Shown piece by piece: positions 50,642 through 59,300 of a DNA stretch of 64,000 bases. Both the position numbers and the translations under genes were made by a program. How positions within the stretch are numbered: position 1 is the first letter of the stretch; each line of letters starts with the position of its first letter. The notes beneath the pieces are model-generated. The model was not told the DNA's origin, ran no database searches, and saw only the letters and a list, made by a program, of their open reading frames with translations. Origin of the DNA: Paraburkholderia guartelaensis (GTDB lineage Bacteria > Pseudomonadota > Gammaproteobacteria > Burkholderiales > Burkholderiaceae); the NCBI RefSeq assembly GCF_004353905.1, contig NZ_SMOD01000014.1, forward strand, positions 62,001 through 126,000. Reading direction: 5' to 3'.

Positions 50642-50721
50642 GATGGCGTTCCCATTACGGTGTGCGAATGGCTGCGTTTGAGCAACGCCCGCGTTGAGAC
50701 ACGTTGCCCGTACAGAGCCAC

Positions 50722-50766
50722 TCTATGCAGTGGGGGTGTGCGGCTCAATTGCACGATGGTGTAACG
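50722..50766 (-). promoter_or_regulatory. Shared-element promoter of the cioAB operon
   Basis: Element ACACCATC-GTGCAATTG (50762-50746) and -10 CATAGA (50727-50722), again 27 bases from G to the -10; predicted start near 50715, 74 nt before the cioA ATG. The 28 bases 50739-50766 are identical to 46221-46248. The element overlaps the last codons of the channel gene. Confidence 0.7.
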
Positions 50767-51275
50767 CAGCCGTCCTGCTGGCCGCACCGCGCGGGAACGG
50801 TTGGCCGAGTGTCGGGCTCGGCAGTGCATGCCGGATGGGGTTGCTGGTTCTCGCCCGTGCTGGACCGATCGCCGCTGCGAGGGCCCCCGGGCTCGTCTTC
50901 CTCGTGGGCGCGGCGCGCGGCCTCCTGAACAGCGCGTACGAATGCGGCGGTGACCATACTCGTTACCAGTACGCCTTGCACGCCTATCAATACCGAATCG
51001 ATCCTGCCGAGGAGCGTGGTGGGCACCACGTCGCCGTAACCGATTGTGAGTGCGGTGATCGTGCAGAAGTAGAGGGTGTCCCCAAGCGAGGATGGCGTCC
51101 TGCTCCCCGTATCGATTGGACCGCCGGCGTAGTACATGACAGCCGATAGCAGAAGAAACAGCAGAAATAGCGCTGCAAGCGGTGCACGCAGATACCAGAG
51201 GGTCCTCGCGAACTCTTCGAATACGTGGCTGGCCTTCAGGGGGGCATGCGTGGAATGCCGGGCTCTCTCGTGCAT
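50745..51275 (-). CDS. Two-TM potassium-channel-like protein
   Basis: A 176-aa membrane protein. TM1 about 30-52 (APLAALFLLFLLLSAVMYYA), a pore helix and selectivity filter TITALTIGYGDVVP (about 72-86), TM2 about 92-112 (VLIGVQGVLVTSMVTAAFVRAV), and a charged cytosolic tail without RCK domain. The filter TIGYGD is fully canonical for K+. GGAGTCGATCC precedes the ATG at 51275. Probably a homotetramer that sets membrane potential or K+ flow; it lies upstream of cioA and shares the promoter element. Its last codons are part of the cioA promoter. Confidence 0.9.
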   Translation of the reverse strand: MHERARHSTHAPLKASHVFEEFARTLWYLRAPLAALFLLFLLLSAVMYYAGGPIDTGSRTPSSLGDTLYFCTITALTIGYGDVVPTTLLGRIDSVLIGVQGVLVTSMVTAAFVRAVQEAARRAHEEDEPGGPRSGDRSSTGENQQPHPACTAEPDTRPTVPARCGQQDGCVTPSCN

Positions 51276-51311
51276 GGATCGACTCCAAAGAACTTCGTCC
51301 GCACAGTGAAA

Positions 51312-51357
51312 GTTAGGCAGAAGGCGGTGGAGCGCGCCATTACACGATGGTGTTAGC
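51312..51357 (-). promoter_or_regulatory. Shared-element promoter of the channel gene
   Basis: Element ACACCATC-GTGTAATGG (51353-51337) and -10 CCTAAC (51317-51312), one base further than in the other four. The predicted start is near 51305, about 30 nt before the ATG. Confidence 0.6.
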
Positions 51358-51392
51358 GACACCCGCGCATGCCTGTAGTGGCTCGACTTGAA

Positions 51393-51431
51393 CCCAAAGT
51401 GTAATTGCGGCTCCTCCGGGCACACCCTAGA
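51393..51431 (+). promoter_or_regulatory. Shared-element promoter of the LRAT operon
   Basis: CCCAAA then GTGTAATTG (51399-51407) and -10 CCTAGA (51426-51431), 27 bases apart as in the ndh promoter. Predicted start near 51438, 35 nt before the ATG at 51473. Back-to-back with the channel promoter. Confidence 0.65.
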
Positions 51432-51472
51432 TTGAGTCCCATGCCGACACTCATCGGCGCTGGAGCAAAGCC

Positions 51473-52012
51473 ATGGACCGAGACCGCCGCCAATCATGCA
51501 GTGAACGAGACTGCGCAGCCGCTCATGCGTCTGCGGATATCGCACTTGATGGATCGGTTGGTGCACTCGCGCTCGGTGCCCACCTGATCACGAAACGCCA
51601 CGGCTACGAACATCACGGCATCTATGTCGGTTGCGGAAGGGTCATTCACTACGCGGGTTTCGCGAAGTTCGTGTATCGCGGCCCTGTCGAAGAAGTGCCA
51701 ATCGAACAGTTCGCCGATGGTCACAGCGTTTCTGTGCGCTCGCGTCAGCTTGCGAAATATTCAGGCACGCAAGCCGTGCTGCGCGCCCGCTCGCGCCTTG
51801 GCGAAAGCCGCTATCGCCTGTTGACCAATAACTGCGAGCACTTCTGCACGTGGTGCCTGCACGGCGAAAGCCGCAGCGAACAAGTCCATGCATGCATCAG
51901 ACATCCGCTCGCGGGCGTTCACGCGCTGCTGTGTCTTGTGAGCACCTTCATCGGCAGCCTGAGCAAAACCGGTCGCGCGGTGGTCAGCGTGAATCCCGTC
52001 ACTCAACCCTGA
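51473..52012 (+). CDS. LRAT-domain protein (NlpC/P60-superfamily acyltransferase-like)
   Basis: A 179-aa protein. The LRAT signature is complete: H48 (YEHHGIYVG), H59 (RVIHYAG) and nucleophile C121 in the NNCEHFCTWCLHG motif. In eukaryotes and bacteria such circularly permuted papain-fold enzymes move acyl chains between phospholipids and other acceptors, or cleave them. A C-terminal hydrophobic stretch (VHALLCLVSTFIGSL) may anchor it in the membrane. GGAGCAAAGCC precedes the ATG. It heads a three-gene operon of the same regulon as the oxidase and channel. Target lipid unknown. Confidence 0.88.
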   Translation: MDRDRRQSCSERDCAAAHASADIALDGSVGALALGAHLITKRHGYEHHGIYVGCGRVIHYAGFAKFVYRGPVEEVPIEQFADGHSVSVRSRQLAKYSGTQAVLRARSRLGESRYRLLTNNCEHFCTWCLHGESRSEQVHACIRHPLAGVHALLCLVSTFIGSLSKTGRAVVSVNPVTQP

Positions 52013-52040
52013 TCTGGACAACGACGCGAAGGAGGCCACC

Positions 52041-52283
52041 ATGAGCACGACCGGAATGACGCTGCGCTGGGCCGTCGAGAAGTGGCTCGCACCGACGACT
52101 GCAACGCCCGCGCATGTCGTGCGGGTCCGCCGTACCGGGAGGCATCGGCGCTGCGTGTGCATCGAGGCGGCGCGCGCAAGCGGCCTGCTGTCGATTTTCT
52201 TCTTCCGTCACGACGACGGATCGTGGAATGTGTATCCGCCCGCGCGAGCCCGGCCGGCCATGTCCGTGTGGAGGACCGCGTGA
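52041..52283 (+). CDS. Hypothetical 80-aa basic protein
   Basis: A clear gene: AAGGAGGCCACC precedes the ATG and its stop overlaps the next start (TGATG). The product is basic and Arg-rich (RVRRTGRHRRCVCIEAA), contains a CxC, and ends in an FFFRHDDGSWNVYPP segment. No known family, signal peptide or TM segment was recognised. Second gene of the LRAT operon. A role beside the membrane protein encoded next is likely from coupling, but nothing more can be said. Confidence 0.75.
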   Translation: MSTTGMTLRWAVEKWLAPTTATPAHVVRVRRTGRHRRCVCIEAARASGLLSIFFFRHDDGSWNVYPPARARPAMSVWRTA

Positions 52284-52726
52284 TGAATTACGGATCAGGC
52301 AATCCGACGAAGCGCGTTCGCGGCAGGCATGAGGTGTTGGCGGGATTACGGGCGGATGCCGATGACCTGGTGCCCAGAGCCGGGCGTCCATTCAAGCGGT
52401 CTGTCGTTGCGGTCTGTTGCTGGATACTGATCGAGACGCCGCTGGAACTCAGCGGATCGATCAGTTCGACCGCACTGCTCGCGGTGTTGGTTTCGAAGGC
52501 ACTCGTGTGCCTCACCGGTTTTGCCGCCATCGCCCGTGTGCGCTTTGCCCGTCACGTCTTCGCTTTCATTTGCGCAGCAAGTGTGTTGGCCGTAGCGCCG
52601 GCATTGCCTCTCGAGTATGCGCACAGCGTCGCCATAGCGCTCGTCTCGACCGTCGAGTGCGTTGCCAAAGCCGCATGCGTTGTCGTGTTCGCGATCGGGG
52701 CGGCGAACGACCCAAAACGGGCCTGA
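52283..52726 (+). CDS. Hypothetical 147-aa membrane protein
   Basis: Starts inside the stop codon of the 80-aa gene, a classical coupled start. N-terminal 40 residues are charged; then about four hydrophobic segments follow (SVVAVCCWILIETPL, ALLAVLVSKALVCLTGFAAI, VFAFICAASVLAVAPALPL and VAIALVSTVECVAKAACVVVF). No family recognised. Third gene of the LRAT operon, so probably acts with the acyltransferase-like protein at the membrane. Confidence 0.72.
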   Translation: MNYGSGNPTKRVRGRHEVLAGLRADADDLVPRAGRPFKRSVVAVCCWILIETPLELSGSISSTALLAVLVSKALVCLTGFAAIARVRFARHVFAFICAASVLAVAPALPLEYAHSVAIALVSTVECVAKAACVVVFAIGAANDPKRA

Positions 52727-52755
52727 CGAGCGCCTCGAGTGCGCTGACGCGGCCG

Positions 52756-53424
52756 TCACGCGGTTGCACTCTCAGTGTGCAGTTTTCCCGCAATGTTGAC
52801 CAGTTCCGCGAGCGAGCGGGCGTCCATCTTGCGCATGACATGCCGGCGGTGCACCTTCACCGTGATCTCGCTGATGCCCAGCTCCGCGCCCACCTGCTTG
52901 TTCAGTAATCCTGAAACCACCAGCGCCATGACCTCCCGCTCGCGTCGGCTGAGCGACGTGTAGCGATCGCGGATCGACTGCATGCCGGCTTCCTTGCTCA
53001 ATGCCGCGCGGCTGCGCTCGATGGCGTGCCGGATGGCGTCGAGCAGAACCTGGTCGTCAAACGGCTTGGTGAGAAACTCGGCCGCGCCCGCTTTCATGGC
53101 TCGTACCGTCATCGGCACGTCGCCGTAGCCGGTGATGAAGATGATCGGCATGTCGGTGCGCTCGGATGCTATGAGATTCTGCAAGTCCAGGCCGCTTAGA
53201 TCGGGAAGGCTCACATCTAGCACCAGGCAATTCGGAACCGTCGCGCGCGGGCGGATAAGGAAGTCCTGAGCGCAAGCATACGTCTCCGCCCTCAGACCCG
53301 CGAAACGGATCATGGCTTCGATTGACTCGCGCACCGAGACGTCGTCGTCGACGACGAAGACAACCGGCGCAGCTTGCGGCGACGACGATTTCGATGCGAA
53401 TTCAACTGCATGTGCGGGCGTCAT
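52756..53424 (-). CDS. FixJ-family response regulator
   Basis: A 222-aa regulator (226 if the ATG at 53436 is used; the second ATG has GGAG upstream). Receiver domain: VVFVVDDDVSVRESI, acceptor Asp in LVLDVSLPDLSGLDLQ, FITGYGDVPMTVRAMKAGAAEFLTKPFDDQVLL, the FixJ subgroup pattern. C-terminal HTH: LSRREREVMALVVSGLLNKQVGAELGISEITVKVHRRHVMRKM. It is the last of four signalling genes on this strand (19-31 nt after the lone receiver gene). It is the likely DNA-binding output of the cascade and the best local candidate to recognise the shared promoter element. Confidence 0.93.
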   Translation of the reverse strand: MTPAHAVEFASKSSSPQAAPVVFVVDDDVSVRESIEAMIRFAGLRAETYACAQDFLIRPRATVPNCLVLDVSLPDLSGLDLQNLIASERTDMPIIFITGYGDVPMTVRAMKAGAAEFLTKPFDDQVLLDAIRHAIERSRAALSKEAGMQSIRDRYTSLSRREREVMALVVSGLLNKQVGAELGISEITVKVHRRHVMRKMDARSLAELVNIAGKLHTESATA

Positions 53425-53455
53425 TCCGAACTCCATTTACAGGCCCCGACAGGAA

Positions 53456-53827
53456 TCATTCGACCTTGAGCGCGGCCTGGATCGCCCCGAGCAGGGCGGT
53501 GTCGCTGAAGGGTTTGAACAGGCAGTCGACGGCGCCCTGTTCGAGCACGTATGGGCGCAGCACCTCGTCTCCATGCGCCGTGATGAAGACGATCGGAACG
53601 GCTTGCCTGCGCTGCTTGAGTTCGCGCTGCAGGTCCTGGCCGGACATGCCGGGCATGGCGATGTCGAGGATCAGGCAGCCCGCCTCGCCCGCGCAGCCAG
53701 ATGCCAGAAACTCCTCTGCCGAAGCAAAAGCCCGCGCGGCAAAGCCGAAGACGCGCAGCAGGTCGGGCAGCGATTCGCGTACTGACTCGTCATCGTCGAC
53801 TACCGCGATTAGCGGGCGTTGTGCCAT
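53456..53827 (-). CDS. Single-domain response regulator (receiver only)
   Basis: A 123-aa receiver: IAVVDDDESVRESL, acceptor Asp in LILDIAMPGMSGQDLQ, Thr in VFITAHGD, Lys in CLFKPFSD. No output domain, so it probably passes phosphate or acts as a sink, like FixJ-associated lone receivers. The ATG at 53827 shares its first base with the stop codon of the histidine kinase gene upstream (TGATG), and AAAGGAACCC precedes it. A GTG one codon earlier is possible. Confidence 0.93.
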   Translation of the reverse strand: MAQRPLIAVVDDDESVRESLPDLLRVFGFAARAFASAEEFLASGCAGEAGCLILDIAMPGMSGQDLQRELKQRRQAVPIVFITAHGDEVLRPYVLEQGAVDCLFKPFSDTALLGAIQAALKVE

Positions 53828-56271
53828 CACGGGTTCCTTTCGGTCTGCTCAGCGTCTGCTCGCGCAGGGCGACCGGTCGGTACGGTCTGACCGGCAGCGG
53901 CCGCTCTGTCCGTCGCAAGCGGGATGGAAAACGTAAAGGTGGCGCCCGGGTCTGCGTTGGATGAAGCCCACAGGCGGCCGCCGTGACTTTCGATGATGCG
54001 GCGGCTCACAGACAGGCCGATGCCCATGTCTTCACGCGTGGTCGTAAAAAACGGATCGAAGAGCTTGGCCGCGTGTTGCGGGTCGATGCCCACGCCGGAA
54101 TCGGTCACGGCGAGGCGCACGCAGTCGCCATCGTCGCGCTCGATGCTCACCCGCATCTGCCGTGGGCGTTCATCGACGCCACTCATCGCTTCGATGGCGT
54201 TGAGAAGCAGGCTCAGCACCACCTGCTGGAGCTGGATCCTGTCCCCGGTGACCGGCGGCAGGTTGTCGGCCGCCTTCACGTGGAGCACGATCCGCTTGTT
54301 GCGAACCTCGCACTGCAGTAGTTCGATCACCTCATGTGTGGCTTCGACCAGATCGACCGCATCCGTCGTCGCGGCTTTCTTGCTGAACAGCGCACGCAGG
54401 CGTGCCATCGCCTCCGACGCTCGGTGCCCGTCACGGATCGTGCGCCGTACCGTCTCGAGCGCGCCTTCGACATTGGGCGGCTGCGCACTCAGCATGCGCA
54501 GCCCGGTGCTGGCGTTGGTGACGATGCCAGCCAGCGGCTGGTTGATTTCGTGCGCGATGGAGGCCGTCAAGGCGCCCTGGCTATTGACCCGGCTCAGATG
54601 CGCCAGTTCGGCGCGCAGCGCGAGGAGGGCCCCCTCGGACTCCCGGCGTTCCGTCATGTCCTGAGCGGCGCCGATGTAGTCGAGGCCGCCTTGCGTGTCG
54701 CGCGTGGGATGCGCCTGGATGTGAATGTGCCTGACCGAGCCGTCGGGCATCAGCAGGCGGTGCTCGAACTCCAGATCCTTGCCTGCTTGCGCGCGCTCGA
54801 TCATTTCATCGAGTATCAGACGGTCGCCGGGGTGGAAGCGCGCCGCAATCATGTCTAACGTAATCGGCACGCCGGGTTCGATGCCGAAGATGCCATACAT
54901 CTGCTCCGACCACGTGATCGAGCCGGTCTGCGGGCACCAGCAAAAGCTTCCGCTCGAACTAAGCTGCTCCACTTTGGCCATCAGCGCCGCGCTTTGTCGT
55001 AACCGCTCATCGGCTTCTTGACGTGCCGCGATGCTGTGTGCCCGTTCGATGGCGATGCTCGCAATGTGCGTGAGCTGTGCGATCAGGTCGTGCTGCAGAG
55101 GCGTGGGATTGCCGGCATCAGACCGGAACAGGGTGAATGTTCCGAGCACTTCGTTGGTACGCGACAGAATCGGTGTCGCCCAGCAGGACCGCAGTCCGTG
55201 CGCGAGGCTGCGCTCCCGCCACGCCCTGGTCCAGCGGACGTCTGATGCGACATCGGGCACGATCACTTGTGCCTTGAGGGACACTGCCATGCCGAGTGGG
55301 CCGGAGTCATACGAGGCGGCGCGTGCGCCGGACCGCGGGAGAAAGCGCTTCGGGAGGCCAGGAGACCCCAGGTGCCGGCACGCCGTGCCGTGGGTATCCT
55401 GAAAGGTGACTCTGCAGACGCAATCGCTCGCGATCTCTTCGACGAGCCGGCACAGCGCATCGAGCACGGTTGGCAACGCCTGCCCCGTGGCGATCATTTC
55501 GAGCAGGCGATTCTCGCCCGCAAGCAGTGCCTCGGCACGCTTGCGGTCGTCGATATCGGTCTGAAGGAAATACCAGAGCGCGATTCGCTTCTCGTTGTCA
55601 CGCAACGGAAAGCCCTGGACGCGAAACCATCGGTAGACGCCATCGGCGCTGCGATGGCGCGACTCCGCATCATAGGGCTCGCCGCTGCTGATCGACGCAC
55701 GAAACCGGGCGAGTACAGCGTCCCGATCGTCAGGGTGGGTCAGGCCATTGGTCTTCCATGCTCGCAGCTCGTCGAGGGTCACCCCGGCGAATTCGAGCGT
55801 ATGGCGGTTGGCGTGCAACACGTCACCGTCGGGTGCAAAAAGGACGACCCGGGTGGGGAGGCTATCGACGATCAGCCCGAAGCGCTGCTCTTGTGCGCGC
55901 AGCGCCGCTTCGGTCTGCTTACGGTCCTCGATGTCCGAGTTGATCCCGCACCACTTTACGACTTCACCGGCAGCATCGGTCATCGGACTGGCCCGGCATG
56001 CGAACCAGCGATACGTGCCATCGAAGCGGCGCATTCGCGCTTCCGCCTCGCCTTGCTCGCCGGAGGCAACGACGCTCCGCCATGCTTCGAGCAACGCGGG
56101 CTGGTCGTCGGGATGGAACGCCGTGTGCCAGCCTTCGCCCGCCGCCTGATCAACGGAGAGCCCCGTATATTCGCACCAGCGTCGATTGACGAACTCGATG
56201 CGGCCATCGGGAAAGGCAGTCCATACCAGCCCCGGGAGCGCATCCACAGTACGACTGAGTTCGTTGTCCAT
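53827..56271 (-). CDS. Multi-PAS/GAF soluble histidine kinase
   Basis: An 814-aa kinase without TM segments. Order: PAS 1 (about 5-120, LPGLVWTAFPDGRIEFVNRRWCEYTGL), PAS 2 (125-250), GAF (260-430, with ASIAIERAHSIAARQEADERL end), PAS 3 (435-560, GSFCWCPQTGSITWSEQMYGIFG), HisKA with the acceptor His in ASIAHEINQPLAGIVTNASTG near 580, and HATPase (QVVLSLLLNAIEAM, VTDSGVGID, DMGIGLSVSRRIIESHGG). The FixL-like core suits the FixJ-type regulator downstream. It follows the 1830-aa gene by 89 nt and is coupled to the lone receiver. Confidence 0.93.
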   Translation of the reverse strand: MDNELSRTVDALPGLVWTAFPDGRIEFVNRRWCEYTGLSVDQAAGEGWHTAFHPDDQPALLEAWRSVVASGEQGEAEARMRRFDGTYRWFACRASPMTDAAGEVVKWCGINSDIEDRKQTEAALRAQEQRFGLIVDSLPTRVVLFAPDGDVLHANRHTLEFAGVTLDELRAWKTNGLTHPDDRDAVLARFRASISSGEPYDAESRHRSADGVYRWFRVQGFPLRDNEKRIALWYFLQTDIDDRKRAEALLAGENRLLEMIATGQALPTVLDALCRLVEEIASDCVCRVTFQDTHGTACRHLGSPGLPKRFLPRSGARAASYDSGPLGMAVSLKAQVIVPDVASDVRWTRAWRERSLAHGLRSCWATPILSRTNEVLGTFTLFRSDAGNPTPLQHDLIAQLTHIASIAIERAHSIAARQEADERLRQSAALMAKVEQLSSSGSFCWCPQTGSITWSEQMYGIFGIEPGVPITLDMIAARFHPGDRLILDEMIERAQAGKDLEFEHRLLMPDGSVRHIHIQAHPTRDTQGGLDYIGAAQDMTERRESEGALLALRAELAHLSRVNSQGALTASIAHEINQPLAGIVTNASTGLRMLSAQPPNVEGALETVRRTIRDGHRASEAMARLRALFSKKAATTDAVDLVEATHEVIELLQCEVRNKRIVLHVKAADNLPPVTGDRIQLQQVVLSLLLNAIEAMSGVDERPRQMRVSIERDDGDCVRLAVTDSGVGIDPQHAAKLFDPFFTTTREDMGIGLSVSRRIIESHGGRLWASSNADPGATFTFSIPLATDRAAAAGQTVPTGRPARADAEQTERNP

Positions 56272-56360
56272 CTCCGTCCCTTTGCGGCGCGCCTGACGCT
56301 ACAACAATCGGCTTTTGGGAACGGGGAGTCAATATACCTTGGTGTCGGTTTTGGGCCGGC

Positions 56361-59300
56361 TTACGCAGATTCGGCGGGGTGGACTGGCAACGTGAACTGA
56401 AAGAGCGCACCGCGCGGGACGTTGGCGCTCGCCCACAATCGGCCGCCATGCGCGCTGACGATCGAGTGGCATATCGAGAGCCCCATACCCATCCCGCTGG
56501 CCTTCGTCGTATAAAACGGCTCGAACAGGCGCTCGGTATTCTGCGCAGCGATACCCGGGCCGCAATCGCGCACGGCCACAAGAACGGCATCCGGCTCATT
56601 CGTGGCGGTGCTGATCGTCAATTCCCGCGGTCCATCTTCAACGGCGCTCATCGCGTCGATGGCATTGATAATAAGGTTCAGCATCACCTGCTGGATTTGC
56701 ACGCGGTCGCCGTTGATGGGCGGTAAGGCTTCCGCAAGCTGCAGCCGCACAGAAACGCCGTTCCGGTTTGCTTCGCTGGCTGCGAGCGCCAGGACCTCGC
56801 GGATCGCCTCGTTGATCTGCAGGATCTCGTTGGTCGTCGGGGCCTTGATGACGAGGCCATGAATCCGCTTGATCACTTCGCCGGCGCGTTTCGTGTCACG
56901 CACGATACGGGCGAACGCCTGGCGGGCTTCCCCGACGTTGGGCGGATCGGTCTCGAGGCAGCGCAGACCCGTTGACGCGTTGACGGCCGTCGCCGCGATC
57001 GGCTGCTTCATTTCGTGGCTAATCGACGCCGCGAGCTGCCCAATGGCCGTGACGCGGTTCGCATGGGCAAGCTCGAGCTGCAGTTGGCGCGCCTGCGCTT
57101 CGGCCCGTTTCAGCTCGCTCAGATCGAGCACGAACGCGATAGCTTGCACCGCCTTCTCGTCGAGCGTGGCAATGCCGATCAGCACCGGCACGCGGCTGCC
57201 ATCCTTGCGGAAGTATTCTTTCTCGTAGGGCCGTATTATCCCCGTCTTCTCCAGCTCCTCCCACGCTAGTCTGCTGCGCTCGACCCATTCGGTAGGTGTG
57301 AGGTCCCTCCAGCTGAGATTCCCAAGCCGCAGATCGTCACGGTCGTATCCCAGCATACGAAGAAACGCGTCGTTGGCTTCGAGGATGCGGCCCTCGACGT
57401 CCCCAATCAGGATTCCGACGATGTTGGCGTCGACGAGGCGCCGGATCTTCGCTTCGCGTTCTGCGAGATCGCGGTACAGGCCGGCGTTTTCGAGTGCAAT
57501 CGCCGCCTGCGAGGCGAGCAGCTTCAACATGGCGATGCGCTTCGGGGCAAAAACGCCGGACGCGAGGTTGTTCTCGAGGTAGAGGGCGCCGATCAGCCTG
57601 GCCTGCTTGAGCAACGGCAGGCAAAGGACGGAACGCGCACGTGTCTGGCGGATATAGGGATCGGCGGAAAAGCGGTTTTCGGCAGAGGCGTCGTCGATGA
57701 TGACGGGCTCGCGCGTGCTTGCGACGTAGTGCAGGAGCGACTCGGGCAACGCGGACGAATTCGGCGACTGTTGCGGCAATTGCACGACGACCTGGCCGCC
57801 TTGAGTCGTGGCTTCGGCCTCGATGCGCAGGTGGGCGCCCTGTGGAAGGATCAACAGGCCGCGTTCGGCGCCAGCGTGCTCGACCGCGGTCACCATCAAG
57901 GACTTGATCAGATTCTCGAGCACCATTTCACTGGAGATTGCCTGAGCCGTCTTCACGATCGTTGCAACGTCCAGTTGCCCGGCGGACTCCTCGATAGTCG
58001 CGCGCGAGACAGACGCCGCTTCGGGCTTGCTCGCGGGGTAGCGCTGCTCGAGTTGGTGGATTTTGCCGTGTGCCCCCCATTGCGAATAACCGTCCCATGC
58101 CTCGCGCAAGTAGGCGTGCGCCGCGCGCTCGAGGCCAGCGGCGAGGCAGCACTGCCCAGCCAGTTCGTTGGCCAGCGCCTGTTCCTGAACGAAGCCTCGC
58201 TCGCCTGCCAGGCGCGCAGCATCCTCAAAAAGCCGCAAGGCCTGCATGGCGTCTCCGTTCAGACGGGCCCGTTCCGCGCGCAGCAGCAGATGCTTGTGCG
58301 CAAACGTGACCGGGCTGCTTTGTGCCCATCTTTCGAATGCCTGAATGTTTGCGGCGATATCGGCTTCGATCGCGGCTTGTCGCTCGCTCGACGCGGTGTG
58401 GTGAACGGCAGCGAGCGCAAGCGAATAGTAAAGGCAGTAGTTGGAGAACTGGAGGTGGCAGCGTCCGGACCAGAGAATCGGCTTGACCCGGGCGGCGCAC
58501 GCGAGCGCCTTCTCGTGCTCGCCCAACAGATAGTGGCGCTGCACCCGCAAAATCCAGTAGAAGCCGTTGACCACGGCAATACCGCTATCCGCGATTTGCG
58601 CTTCGATCGTCGCGTCTTCGATGACCGTCTGGTCGCCAGTACGCCCGCGAAGCCTCTGAATGAATTGCTGGATGCCCGTGAGAATATCGTGTACGTGACG
58701 GAAGTTGATTCGCTCGACGAACGCAATGGCCTTGATCGATTCGAGCCACGCCTCATCGAGGTGTACACCGCGCGCCAGAAGATCCGTTAGCCGATGTTCG
58801 AGGCTGAAGCTGGCATAGATGACCTCGCCAGTTTCCTGCGCGTACCGGATGGCAGTATCGACGCACCCTAACGCGATTTCGATCGGTTGCGTCCAGAGCA
58901 CCGCCATTTGCATAAAGAAATGTGCGGCCACGTGTTGAGCCGCGAAGCGGTGCTTCTCCGCCACTGCGACCGCCAGCCGGGCGAACGCTTCGCCCTCCTG
59001 GTATCGATGGAAGAACGGGCCCAGCAGGATGGAAAGGAACGCATAGGCGATTACAGCCGATTCGGTCGTGCCGAATTGCAGCGTCACGACGACCATTCGG
59101 CACGCAATTGTCTGGGCGAGGTTGATATCGGTGAAATAGGCCGTCTGCCCCAGCATGTGGAAGATGTTCATGACCTCCCGCATCTCCGGGTCTTCCATCA
59201 TCGCGAGATCGAGGAGGCTTTCGATCGGCCGTGCGCCCAGATGCGCCCAGACCGCTTCGTATTCTGCCGATACTTCGTGATCTGCGGGATGATCGGGCAA

